This document shows positions 11,416 through 21,555 of a stretch of 64,000 bases of DNA, piece by piece; position 1 is the first letter of the stretch; every line of letters begins with the position of its first letter. The position numbers and the translations under genes are program-made. This DNA comes from Flammula alnicola (lineage: Eukaryota > Basidiomycota > Agaricomycetes > Agaricales > Strophariaceae), in contig JADNRV010000238.1 in NCBI GenBank assembly GCA_015499995.1, positions 1 to 64,000 on the forward strand. The letters are read 5' to 3'. A model generated the notes under the pieces. The model was not told the DNA's origin and searched no databases. It saw nothing but the letters and a program-made list of their open reading frames with translations.

Positions 11416-12346
11416 ATGACTGCCCAGGTGCACTTTTATTCCCACGCGCGCGCGCGCGCGAGTTGTGTCTGTGTGTGCACCCGAGGTGACCTCAACCTAT
11501 AATTTCGTCAGGCTATCACCTCAAACATTCTAATTGGACCTCCCTCAATGTATTTATTAGTTGTAAACAGCTCATATCATCATCTGTTAACCCAAAATGA
11601 AGTGAATGGAACCATTTTTGACAATGGTAAACACTTTCCCACGGGTGCTACAATCTCTACCGAGAAAGCATTTGGGAGTTCAGTGGAGAAATTTGAAGGC
11701 GACAATCCCTTCGTCAAATCTGTTATAGCAATAATTTAAATTTCTTACAAGTTTTATATTAAAGACCTCTTAATAGCAGATCAATTGTTATGTTCAGACT
11801 TCGGTGTATGCATACCCGGGACCCCCAAGCTGACTCAAATCCAAAATCTCTGAACCTTCAACCAACCTACAACGGCCTCGAAAATAAACTGAGCCCATTG
11901 AATAGACCTTTCCACAACTATTATTTTAGTTAAATATCAATATTTGTTGAACCTTGAGCAGGTCTTAATGATAGTCTTTTAGATTTGAGGTGCATGAGGC
12001 CTTCAAAGTATAACTAAGCTCATATTGTAAGAAATTTAGATTATTGCGACAAAAGAATCACCTTCAAATTTCTCCCCTGAACTCCCGAATGCTTTCTCGG
12101 TAGAGATTGTAGCACCCGTGGGAAAGTGTTTGACCATTGTCAAAAATGGTTCCGTTCACTTCATTTTGGGTTAACAGATGATGATATGAGCTGTTTACAA
12201 CTAATAAATACATTGAGGGAGGTCCAATTAGAATGTTTGAGGTGATAGCCTGACGAAATTATAGGTTGAGGTCACCTCGGGTGCACACACAGACACAACT
12301 CGCGCGCGCGCGCGCGTGGGAATAAAAGTGCACCTGGGCAGTCATA
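11416..12346. mobile_element. Foldback-type element with about 330-bp terminal inverted repeats
   Basis: Left arm 11416-11750 and right arm about 12025-12346 are near-identical inverted copies, separated by about 270 bp of unrelated centre. Both arms carry a CG dinucleotide run (about 11447-11461 and 12300-12316). The outer ends read ATGACTGCCC and GGGCAGTCAT. Flanking ATCCAGAT occurs at 11408-11415 and 12347-12354, an 8-bp target duplication that fits hAT-like elements. No transposase is encoded. The right end abuts the broken secreted-protein copy at 12.4-12.8 kb. Confidence 0.85.
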
Positions 12347-12359
12347 ATCCAGATTGCCA

Positions 12360-12770
12360 TTCGGACTTTGACAAAAGGTTCCGAGGACTTATTCTTGAAG
12401 TACGTATGAACAAAAAACATTAGCTCAAGCCCCAATTTCTTCTCGATCTCTGCGAACTTCCCTCGCGACGCATAACACCCATTGATCGTGAACGACTGCA
12501 AGGGAGTAGTCAAGTCGCAAAAATCTTCTGGTGCTTGTATCCCAAGCTTCGATGCGGTAACGCAGTTTCTATCCACGAACGCGGTCACAGTTCCGCCCCC
12601 GCCACACCCAGAAACACTGATAGAATTTCCTTGGAACGGAATCTGGACGCAGGATTGCGTTCCAAGGGTGGCGCTCATGTTGAAACCCACAACGGCGAGG
12701 CTTGAGATGTTCGGAAAGGCATCGTTGCGCCCAATTCCACTATAAGCAATGACGCTGTAGGCGACGCACC
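12360..12770 (-). pseudogene. Small secreted protein copy A, truncated at both ends
   Basis: The mature part of the secreted-protein family is readable on the minus strand: YSVIAYSG, SLAVVGFNMSATLGTQSC, QIPFQGNSISVSGCG, NCVTASKLGI, SFTINGC. The signal peptide is gone: upstream of about 12765 the sequence switches to the flank seen left of copies C and F. After the final cysteine the usual stop is lost, and the frame runs on into the foldback element. It belongs to a divergent subtype with the copy at 17.0-17.3 kb (FNMSATLGTQSC in place of SMTSTPKSKYC). Confidence 0.7.
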
Positions 12771-12959
12771 TAGTGATATCCTCATTCGTTTCATGAAGTA
12801 ATATCTCCTCAATTTTTGCAATGCCAGGCAACACTGCGACTTCGCAATATTCAACTCCTCAAAGTACTTACAAACTATTCTCTTCAATGACATATTCAGA
12901 ACAATAACTAGCAAAAGGTTCCAACTTCCGGATCAGCTGTGAATTTCTCGCCGAGTCAC

Positions 12960-13307
12960 CTAGCACCCAGTGATCGCGAACGACTTGAAGGAAGTAGACG
13001 TCTGGCACAGGATTCCTGAGGCGGTTATTGCGGAATTCGCTGCAGTAACGCAGTTGCTATCCTGGTATGCGGTCACAGTTCCGCCTTGGGCACATCCAGC
13101 GACACTGATAGAACCTCCCTGGAACGGAATCTGGACGCAGTATTTCGATTTAGGGGTGGAGGTCATGGAGCCCACGACGGTGAGGCTAGGCTGATTCGGG
13201 ACTTGTAGGTTGCATAAAGTACCCTGATAAGCACCGACGCTATAGGCGGCGCAAGTAGCGATAGGCATGGCGAGAGCCACGAGGGCGGTGAGCGAAAGGA
13301 ATTTCAT
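12960..13307 (-). CDS. Small secreted cysteine-rich protein, copy B
   Basis: A 115-residue protein with a clear signal peptide (MKFLSLTALVALAMPIATCA) and a short mature part. The mature part has six cysteines at residues 32, 57, 72, 86, 101 and 115. The last five are spaced 15, 14, 15 and 14, and the protein ends on the last one. Repeated IPFQGGSISV and GGTVTAYQDSN segments suggest a small beta-rich extracellular fold. The start codon follows directly after an intron in the 5' UTR (13382-13310). A second leader intron lies further up, and a TATAAATA box is at 13566-13573. I know no function. Orphan effector-like or cell-wall-associated small secreted proteins are the obvious class. Same strand and layout as copies C, E and F. 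Confidence 0.85.
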   Translation of the reverse strand: MKFLSLTALVALAMPIATCAAYSVGAYQGTLCNLQVPNQPSLTVVGSMTSTPKSKYCVQIPFQGGSISVAGCAQGGTVTAYQDSNCVTAANSAITASGILCQTSTSFKSFAITGC

Positions 13308-14229
13308 AGCTAAGTGAAGAGATGACGTGAGATCACAAAGGACCAAAGGATGCATGGAACGACATTAGTGCAACAGACTTACTTGCAACAGGGTTTCTTT
13401 CAAAGTGTATTGTTTCAGAGGTGCTGGTGCAGGTTGAATGGGTTGTAGTAGGCTATATGGTGGATGAATTAGCGTTCGTTGTAAATCAAGAGGGATAATT
13501 AAGAGAGACTTACAACTCCGTTGGCTTGAATGGGACCCCTGCAGCTCTGTGCAAGAAAACAACTGTATTTATACCACCATTCCAGTACGCTCAAAATGTG
13601 TATTGAGGACCGAGGTGATGCCAAAAATCCCGTCTACCGTGAATTAGCTAAAACCTATTTTACGCTTGTCGACTTAGATCCTCGAACTCTTGCCAACTTT
13701 TGAATGAAAACGTTTGAGAAGAAATGTCACCGATTAGTGGTTGACCAGAACCACAGTGCCATAGCGTTAATGATGCTAGAAAGACCTCGATCGTCGTTAA
13801 ATTCACTAGTAAACGACCTTTGAAACTGCGTGTCCTAAAATTTGGGATCTTCTGTGCATAATCACGACATCTCAATGGAAGGCCGGGTGCACAACTAGCG
13901 TCCATAGTCAAGGATGCCTGCGAGTTGGCTAGGACAGTCCGAGCGCAGTGGTTCCCCTCGTTGAATGCGTATCCTGACAGTCGTGCATCGCTTATGCGAC
14001 GCAAGGACGTCGTAAGTGGTATTTGCCAAAGGGAATTGAGTGAGTATAATGAGTTAAATCTATCTTGGCTTTAAGAACACACTGAGAGAGAGGCGTCAGA
14101 ACGATATTGGGAATGCTTGTGCTTTAGGACTTGACATACCAAACTATACTTGTAACCTGCTTCCGAACAAAAAAGATTTGACAGGACAAACCAACCAGAT
14201 GTCCAGCCTAAAAAAAACACGAGGAAAAG
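13308..14229. other. Leader introns, TATA box and duplicated flank of secreted-protein copy B
   Basis: Contains the 5' UTR introns and the TATA box at 13566-13573. From about 13617 to 13890 the sequence matches 19389-19665 upstream of copy E, with small differences. This shows that copies B and E belong to the same duplicated segment. No coding region is supported. Confidence 0.7.
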
Positions 14230-15200
14230 AAAATCCGTCACATCCAACTCCTCCATTACTGCCCCGAATCGAGCTGTCTCCAGATATGTGTCCCTGTGGC
14301 TTCTTATCTTCTGAATCCACGGCATAGAGATACCCACCCCCGACCCGCGGGTGATCGATGATCGCCCGGTCGTGCATGTGCTCCGAGAGGCCTGCATGCG
14401 CAGCCTCATTCCCGAGCCGTGGCCCGTTTTCAGAGAGCGTCTGTCGATGACAGATGTATGGGGTGAATGGACGGCGAGGATGAAGGGAGAAGAAGAAAGT
14501 GGGGTTAGTTAGGACAGGACTGGAGCCCTTGAGGTACAAGCGACAAATCGCAAGAAAAACTGGGAACTCCCAGCGACTCGCTCATAACAGCCAGCGTTGC
14601 TGACTTCTGTACATACCCCAGTTATTTCCAGCACCACTACACCCCCCAATCTTCGGCACCTTGATTCCGGTCAGCACCCGCAGTGTCCTGGGCCCTGACC
14701 AGCGGGTTCGCGAGGGCCACGTCCTTCTGGAAGGTGCTGATTGGGAGCAGGGACAGATTGGATTCATGATCGATGTAGCGCAGGAGGTACATGCGCTCGA
14801 GCGCGGAGTTTGCGGATCTAGAGGCTTTGGGAGGCGACGTTGGTGACAACTTGGGCGAAGTATCTCGAAGTATGCGGATGGATTGTAGCATTTTGAGTTG
14901 ACCTGGAGGTCGGTGGGTGGAGGTGTTTAGGTTGAGTGGCATGGTGGATGAAAAGGCCTTGGAGAAGGCGATGCCCTGTCCCGTGGGTGCTCGCGAGATC
15001 GCGCGTGTGCTGAAAGAACTTGATGGAGGTCGTCTTCCTGAGTCGCGTCGCGTTTTTGAACATGTGGAGGTATTGCTAATCTCACATAGGTCTAGGGTGG
15101 CGTTTGTCTTTGGGGATAACGTTGGTGTCAGAGTTCCGATATGATGACTGTGATAGTAGTTACAGATGCGAGTGCGGTTGAACTGGGACCAATTTTCGTT
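14230..15200 (-). pseudogene. Decayed AP-3 beta 5' fragments (exons 1-2 and promoter)
   Basis: Minus-strand sequence matches the 5' part of the AP-3 beta gene. At 14240-14440 there is an exon-1 copy (the CCCGACCCGCGGGTGATCG stretch and TCAGAGAG near the start). At 14580-14880 lies exon 2 with YLLRYIDHESNLSLL and STFQKDVALANPLVRA in pieces. At 14880-15200 come a second exon-1 copy and the promoter-proximal leader. Stops and frameshifts break all of it. Two exon-1 copies in one locus mean nested duplication or rearrangement. Confidence 0.75.
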
Positions 15201-15467
15201 GCAAGTAGACGAGGACGTTCAAGCTTCAAGCTCAAGTTCGAACTTCGAAGTCGGCACGTCACGATCCTATTTCGGACGTGTTCGTTTCTCGACGCCATCA
15301 CAACTTGATCACAAAATACTATCTCGTCGATTTTTGCAATACTAAGCAAAACTACGATTTTGTAGTATGCAATTCCTCGAGGTACAAAGTAATCTCATTC
15401 AAGTACTTGCAAACAAACACGCGGAAAAAGTTCCAACTTCCAGATCTGTGACCTTCTCGCACGACGC

Positions 15468-15815
15468 TTAACACCCAGTGATCGCGAATGATTTCAACGA
15501 AGTATGCTGCTGGCAGAGGACTCCGGATGCTTGTATCACAGAACTCGATGCCGTAACGCAGTTGCTATCCTTGTAGGCGGTCACAGTTCCACCTTGGGCA
15601 CATCCAGCTACACTGATAGAACCTCCCTGGAACGGAATCTGGACACAGTATTTCGTTTTAGGGGTGGAGGTCATGGAGCCCACGACGGTGAGGCTAGGCT
15701 GATTCGGGACTTGTAGGTTGCACAAGGGACCCTGATAAGCACTGACACTATAGGCGGCACAGGTAGCGATAGGCATGGCGAGAGCCACGAGGGCGGTGAG
15801 CGAGAGAAATTTCAT
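15468..15815 (-). CDS. Small secreted cysteine-rich protein, copy C
   Basis: A 115-residue paralogue of copy B with the same signal peptide, six cysteines at the same positions and the same SFAITGC end. It differs mainly in the region between the fourth and fifth cysteine (VTASSSVIQASGVLC) and after the fifth. The 5' UTR intron before the ATG is kept, and a TATAAATA box lies at 16062-16069. The left flank from about 15300 carries the same sequence as the left flank of copy F, and beyond it a decayed AP-3 beta fragment. Confidence 0.85.
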   Translation of the reverse strand: MKFLSLTALVALAMPIATCAAYSVSAYQGPLCNLQVPNQPSLTVVGSMTSTPKTKYCVQIPFQGGSISVAGCAQGGTVTAYKDSNCVTASSSVIQASGVLCQQHTSLKSFAITGC

Positions 15816-16575
15816 AGCTAAGTGAAGAGACAACGTTAGATCAAAGGATGCACGGAAAGATATTAGTGGAGCAGACTTACCTATAACAGGGTTTATTTCA
15901 AGGTGTTTCAGAGGTGCTGGTGCAGGTTGAATGGGTTGTAGTAGCTATATGGCGGGATGACGAATTAGCATTCATTGTAATTCAAGAGGGATGATTAAGA
16001 GAGACTTACAACTCCGTTGGGTTGGGTGGAACTCCTGCAGCTCTCGATAGGAAAACAGCTGTATTTATACAATTCCAGGATGCTCAAAATGTGTATATCC
16101 GAGTCGTACGATTGAGGCCTGAGGCCTGAGGCTCTACATCACAACTGGCATTATATGCGCAATCGGAACTTCATAGCGCCGACCACACTTCCACCGTTAC
16201 CTTTCATGGCGGCTTCATACTTGAAGAATGGAAATAGCCTGCTTCTGATCGGAGACCGGGACAGCAAGACATTGTCCATGGCCATTGAAACCTAGAGCGG
16301 GAACAAAGCAATTGACGCCTTCGTTGGTCATGCCTGGTGGGCGACTCATTTTCCGAATATCTGGTATGAATGGCCGGGAAATCTCAATCTATTAATCCAG
16401 GAAGTCGTTATGAAGGACTTTCAAGCAAATATCAAGGGAGGAAACGACCTTTATTCATACACAAACGAATGGTACAAACGTCATGTGTTCCCAACTTCAT
16501 GGAGTGGCTTCTTTTCCCAAGGTGGATATCGTGATTGACTGTAAAAACGGGGAGGGTTAGATAACGAGATTCTAG
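15816..16575. other. Promoter of copy C and flank shared with copy F
   Basis: After the leader introns and the TATA box at 16062-16069, the stretch 16160-16290 matches 21893-22030 near copy F. In both places the minus strand reads like part of a leucine-rich or F-box protein, but with no usable frame. From 16300 to 16575 nothing is recognised. Confidence 0.5.
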
Positions 16576-17062
16576 TCATCTGAGGCCACTTGAGAGGGCG
16601 GGTCCTCGGAGAGCAGGCCTGCAGAAGCAGAAGCAGAAGGGGGCTCTAATGACTTTGCTGTCCATGCAGTCGAATATCACCCTTCTCCATCGATGCGAAA
16701 ACCCAATCAAGGAGTCAGTGAACGTATTGGAAAGTTTGGGGTTTCTGTAATGACGTTCTCCCCTGTAAAAGGTGAGATCGAGTGGATAGCCATTCTTTAA
16801 CGCCTGCTGCACGTTGTTTGCCCACGTCAAGAGGCGATGCCATCCAAGCGTGCCAACCTGGACTACATAGTACTCGGGGTATACATTCCAGCAGTTATAT
16901 CAGAGGGGAGAGCAATATGGATCGAGGCCCAAAGAATTGGCGTCGACAGAGCTATGCGCCGCCAACCGCTATAAATCCGCGTGAGCAAGGCTGGAGATGC
17001 GTAGCGACTCATGATAGCATTATGTTCCGTTGTGAGGCAGCGAGTCAAAACCTCCTGGATGA
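16576..17062 (-). pseudogene. F-box-type protein fragment
   Basis: The minus strand reads ARIYSGWRRIALSTPILWASIHIALP-like sequence, typical of the stretch after the F-box in agaricomycete F-box proteins. Then, in another frame, come PLDLTFYRGE and SHRWRRVIFDC. The frame breaks near 16830 and both ends are missing, so it is a remnant. It borders the broken secreted-protein copy D. Confidence 0.55.
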
Positions 17063-17064
17063 TA

Positions 17065-17341
17065 TAACCAGGAAGGCGTCTTCGGTAACGCAGTTTTTGG
17101 CCGGTCACAGTTCCGTCCTTGCCACACCCAGAAACACTGATAGAAGTTCCTTGGAATGGAATCTGGATGCAGGATTGTGTTCCGAGGGTGGCGCTCATGT
17201 TGAAGCCCACAACGCTGAGGCTTGGGATGTCGGAAAGGCATCGTCGCACTCAGTTCCACTATAAGCAGTGACGCTGTAGGCGACGCGGGTAGTGACGGCC
17301 ATGGTGAAACCCAGGAAGCCAGTAAGCAACAGGAACTTCAT
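17065..17341 (-). pseudogene. Small secreted protein copy D, frameshifted
   Basis: It starts with an intact signal peptide (MKFLLLTGFLGFTMAVTT) and YSVTAYSGTEC. One base is then lost relative to copy A in the GATGCCTTTCCGA region, so the frame shifts. The second frame continues SLSVVGFNMSATLGTQSC and IPFQGTSISVSGCG, then diverges around 17100 and runs into foreign sequence. It is the second member of the divergent subtype. A TATA-like box (TATAAATC) lies at about 17575-17582. Confidence 0.75.
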
Positions 17342-17819
17342 GGCTAGGATGAAGAGACGGCCTGAGCTCACACTGGCCCGCAAGGCACACAAAGGTTGGT
17401 ATAATAGACTTACTTGTCGCGGGGTTTATTTGAAGTTGGGGGGGTAGTGGTTCAGTATAGTAGACTGTGTAGCATGGTGTTGGGTCAGTGTTCATTACGC
17501 TCAGGAATAGTGCGACTTACGACTCCCAGTACTGGGTTGAATGGGACTCCTAAAGTTCTGCGTAAGAAACAACTGGATTTATACACTCCAGAGCGCTTAA
17601 AGTCCAAGGTGCCGTGAAACCGGGCGACCAGAAACCTAGCGGTACGGACAGGATCCGACGGTGGTTGAACTCCAGCAAGCTTGAAGAGCGCTTGAACTGC
17701 GCGCTAAAATCGGGCCTGTTGTATAACATGTTAATAGAAGACGGAGAGAAGAATATACCGGCCACTACCGATGATCAACGGATGCCAGCCGCTACCACAG
17801 TGCCAATGCAGGGATCTCA
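17342..17819. other. Promoter and flank of copy D
   Basis: Contains the leader region and the TATA-like box of copy D. Nothing else coding is supported. The duplicated AP-3 beta sequence begins near 17820. Confidence 0.45.
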
Positions 17820-18560
17820 GGAGCCACTTTAATGGGCTACTCGAGTGGGAGATTGTTCACATTTACTGTGTATTTTCTCAGACAGGGGAGTCCATGCAGG
17901 GGGGAGTAGTGCCGCAGGAGGAGGTCAGTGAGAATCTGGACGACCACAGGGAGATACGTGGTGTAGTCTGTAGATGACGGATGTAAGGGGGGTGAAAATG
18001 ACCGGGAAGGTGAAGGGAGAAAGAGACAGCGGGTTTGGTCAGGACTTGAGGTACAAGCAATGATACGAAAAGCCCGGACGACTGGCGACTCACTCGCAAT
18101 AGCCAGTGCTGGCTGACTTCCGCACACACGGGCTCGGATCCCAGCGCACTTCTTTATACCAACCCAATCATCGGCACGTTGATCCCAGTCAGCACCCGCA
18201 GCGTCATGGCTCTAATCGGTGAGTTCGCGTCAGGCACATCCTTTTAGGAGGTGCTGATTGAGGACAGACCCACGTGGCGCATGCGCTGGGTGTTGCCTGG
18301 AGGGAGATGCGCAAGGACTTAGAGGTGTGAGTGAGGTAAATAGTATCTGTGGACGAGAAGGTGATACTAGTCCCAGACCCCGTGGATAATCGCGAGATCT
18401 TCCGAGAAGGTCTCTTGTAGCCGGGTCGCATTTTCGGAGAGGGTGTGGCTGGCCTGACATCATGAGTTCCTAGCGTTGTGGCCGTTTGGGGGCCAATTTG
18501 TATTGGGATTGGCATAGACGACGGAGGGCTCTAAGTAGTAAGCTGCGCGTTCAAGTTCAA
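17820..18560 (-). pseudogene. Decayed AP-3 beta fragment (exons 3-1 and promoter)
   Basis: The order on the minus strand is the same as in the intact gene: promoter with ATTACGTCAT (18580-18589), exon 1 around 18360-18470, exon 2 around 18090-18350, and part of exon 3 around 17880-17985 (the GTCTGTAGATGACGG region matching the start of exon 3). Many substitutions and indels abolish the frame. This copy includes the most exon 3 and is closest to a simple duplicate of the gene's 5' half. Confidence 0.75.
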
Positions 18561-18744
18561 GTTCGTGATTGAGGATGTGATTACGTCATGATCTATTGAT
18601 ACTCGATCTCGGCTATCTCGGGTCCTTTGTTTATTTCACCAAGTAGTAATAAACTCCTCAAAGTACTCTCTTCAGTTACATGCAAACAATCACTAGCAAA
18701 AAGTTCCAACTTCCCAATCTGCTGTAAACTTCTCGCCGAGTCAC

Positions 18745-19092
18745 CTAACACCCAGTGATTGCGAATGATTTCAACGAAGTACTCTGCTGGCAGAGGACTC
18801 CGGGTGCTTGTATCGCAGAATTCGATGCAGTAACGCAGTTGCTATCCTTGTATGCAGTCACAGTTCCGCCTTGGGCACATCCAGCGACACTGATAGAATT
18901 TCCTTGGAACGGAATCTGGACACAGTATTTCGTTTTAGGGGTGGAGGTCATGGAGCCCACGACGGTGAGGGTAGGCTGGTTCGGGACTGCTGTGTTGCAG
19001 GCGGGACCCTGATAAGCACTGACACTATAGGCGATGCAGGTAGCGATAGGCATGGCGAGAGCCACGAGGGCGGCGAGCGAGAGGAATTTCAT
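18745..19092 (-). CDS. Small secreted cysteine-rich protein, copy E
   Basis: 115 residues with signal peptide MKFLSLAALVALAMPIATC and the six-cysteine pattern of copies B, C and F. It has IPFQGNSISV, as in copy F, and ends SFAITGC. The 5' UTR intron before the ATG is kept, and a TATAAATA box lies at 19339-19346. Its right flank matches that of copy B over several hundred bases. Its left flank leads directly into the decayed AP-3 beta copy at 17.8-18.6 kb. Confidence 0.85.
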   Translation of the reverse strand: MKFLSLAALVALAMPIATCIAYSVSAYQGPACNTAVPNQPTLTVVGSMTSTPKTKYCVQIPFQGNSISVAGCAQGGTVTAYKDSNCVTASNSAIQAPGVLCQQSTSLKSFAITGC

Positions 19093-20129
19093 AGCTAAGT
19101 GCAGAGACGACGTGAGATCACACAGGACCAAAGGATGCATAGAAAGATATTAATGCAACAGACTTACTTATAACAGAGTTTATTTCACAGGTGCTGGTGC
19201 AGGTTGAATGGGTTGTAGTAGACTATATGGTGGGATGACCAATTAGCGTTCTTGTAATTCAAGAGGGATAATTAAGAGAGACGTACAACTCCGTTGAGTT
19301 GGATGGGATTCCTGCAGCCTTGTGCAAGACAACAGCTGTATTTATACCACCATTCCAGTAGGCTCACAATGTGTATTGAGGACCGGGGCGATGTCGAAAA
19401 TCCCGCCTGCGGCCTACCGTGAATTAGCTAAAACCTATTTTACGCTTGTCAACTTGGATCCTCGAGCTCGTACCAACTTTTGAACGAGAAGAAATGTCAC
19501 CGACTAAGTGGTTGACCAGAACCATACCACCACAGCGTTAATGGTGGTAAAAAGACCTCGACCATCGTTGAATTCACTAGTAAACGAGCTTTGAAACTGC
19601 GTGACCTAAAAAGTTGCATCTTCTATGCCTAATCATGACATCTCAATGGAAGGCCGGGCGCACAACAGACCGGTCACAACCAATTCCAAACAGATTTCTG
19701 GCCCCACGCCGCCCATGTAACAGATTGGGAGCCGGTTTGAGAAGCCGTTATGAAATTATCGTTACTGTCAGAGAGTGGAGTACTGTCAGATAGTATGGAA
19801 CTTCAGACATTGCAATTCTACTAGGACCGGTAAATCTATCGGAAATGACCAGTCGGTATACGTCGCGGATAAGACAGTTGGTGGGTATCTCAACCACAGT
19901 GTCGATTTTGTACGCTCAACATTTCGATCTTGTTGCCCTCGGCAGCGAGGATTAAAGATTTATATCACGATTGGCTTTATAGCCTTGTGTACTGGGAACT
20001 TGATATCGCCGACGAAACATCCTCCCTTGTTGTACAACTTTCACGATGGACGTGCTTCAAGTTTGCCCAAAGTTTGCCTGAAAATGGAAGTAAACGGAGA
20101 TAGGCAAAAATGTTTTGCACGACGCATCA
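19093..20129. other. Promoter of copy E and duplicated spacer
   Basis: 19389-19665 matches 13617-13890. The rest up to about 20130 has no supported gene. A plus-strand open frame at 19775-20179 has no recognisable features. Confidence 0.5.
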
Positions 20130-20650
20130 GAAGGACGTACAACTTCTCGTACCCGCAGTCTCCTGTGCGCTGGCTCTGACCAGAGGGTTCGCGTCGGCCA
20201 CGTCCTTCTGGAAGGTGTTGATTGGGAGCAGGGACAGATTAGATTCATGCTCGATGTAGCGCAGGAGGTACATGCGCTCGAGCCCGGAGCTTGCAGATCT
20301 AGACGCTTTGGGAGGCGACGTTGTTGACAAATTGGGAGTATCTCGAAGTATGCGGATGGATTATGGCATTTTGAGTTGACCTTGAGGTCGGTGGGTGGAG
20401 GTGGTTAGGTTGAGTGGCATATCATAAGTAGTGTTGGTGGACGAGAAGGCCTTGAAGAAGGTGACACCCCGTCCCGTGGGTGATCGTGAGATCGCGCGTG
20501 TGCTGAAAAAACTTGATGGAGGTCGTCTTCCTGAGTCGCGTCGCGTTTTTTGACGGTGCCGTTTGTCTTTGGGGATAACGTTGGTGTTAGAAGTTCCGAT
20601 ATGATGGCTGTGGTCGTACTTACAGATGCGAGTGCGGTTGAACTGGGGCC
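20130..20650 (-). pseudogene. Decayed AP-3 beta fragment (exons 2-1)
   Basis: The minus strand keeps a clear exon-2 piece (YLLRYIEHESNLSLLPINT then FQKDVADANPLVRA), then a rearranged exon-1 piece (CACGCGCGATCTCACGATCA, read on the minus strand) and leader sequence near 20600. Closely similar to the copy at 14.6-15.2 kb, so these two units share a more recent origin. Confidence 0.75.
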
Positions 20651-21207
20651 GATTTCCGTTGTAAGTAGACGACGACGCTCAGAGAAGTCCGCATCGACGA
20701 TAGTCTCGTGCCAGTCTCTTTTAACGATCCATTTTGGGATACTCTTGAACAGACCCGCCTCCTACAAGTCCCAGCCAGTACGGCGCCCATATACCACCCC
20801 CTTTTCCTACTCCGAAACATTCCAGCTATACAATAATTATACTACACCGAAGATACTGTTCTTATCCAGCTCGCAGACCATGCATATTATTGTACATAGT
20901 AGATCGGTATGCGTCTTAGTACTAGATTACTTGTTGCACGATAATCAATTGATATAAAAAAAAAATTAAAAAAAAAGAACAGACCCGCCTAATTGGGACA
21001 GTTAGTCTCGGATGCTTACGTCATGACCTATTTCGGACTCTTGACGCCTTCACATAATACTATCTCGCCAATTGTTGCAATACTAAGCAAAACTGCGATG
21101 CAACTTCTCGAGGTACAAAAGGATTTCTCTGCTCATTCAAGTACTTACAAACAAACACGAGCAAAAGGTTCCAACTTCCAGATCTCTGTGACCTTCTCGC
21201 GCGACGC

Positions 21208-21555
21208 CTAACACCCAGTGATCGCGAATGAGTTGAACGAAGTATTCTGCAGGCAGAGGACTCCAGATGCTTGTATCGCAGAACTCGATGCAAGAAGGCA
21301 GTTGCGATCCCCGTATACGGTCACAGTTCCGCCGAGGGCACATCCAGCGACACTGATAGAATTTCCCTGGAACGGAATCTGGACGCAGGATTTCGTTGCA
21401 GGTGTGGAGGTCATGGAGCCCACGACGGTGAGGGTAGGCTGATTCGGGACTCCTGTGTTGCACAAGGCACCCTGATAAGCACTGACGCTATAGGCGGCGC
21501 AGGTAGCGATAGACATGGCAAGAGCCACGAGGGTGGTGAGTGGGACGAATTTCAT
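21208..21555 (-). CDS. Small secreted cysteine-rich protein, copy F
   Basis: 115 residues with signal peptide MKFVPLTTLVALAMSIATC and six conserved cysteines. The most diverged of the four intact copies: ATKSC instead of KYC, and VYGDRNCLLASSS between cysteines three and five. 5' UTR intron retained; TATAAATA box at 21804-21811. The left flank (21060-21207) matches that of copy C, and a variant CTTACGTCAT of the AP-3 beta promoter site is at 21015-21024. Confidence 0.85.
   Translation of the reverse strand: MKFVPLTTLVALAMSIATCAAYSVSAYQGALCNTGVPNQPTLTVVGSMTSTPATKSCVQIPFQGNSISVAGCALGGTVTVYGDRNCLLASSSAIQASGVLCLQNTSFNSFAITGC

Noticed and set aside
19775..20179. Plus-strand 134-residue frame
   Set aside because: Runs into the decayed AP-3 beta exon on the other strand; no features.
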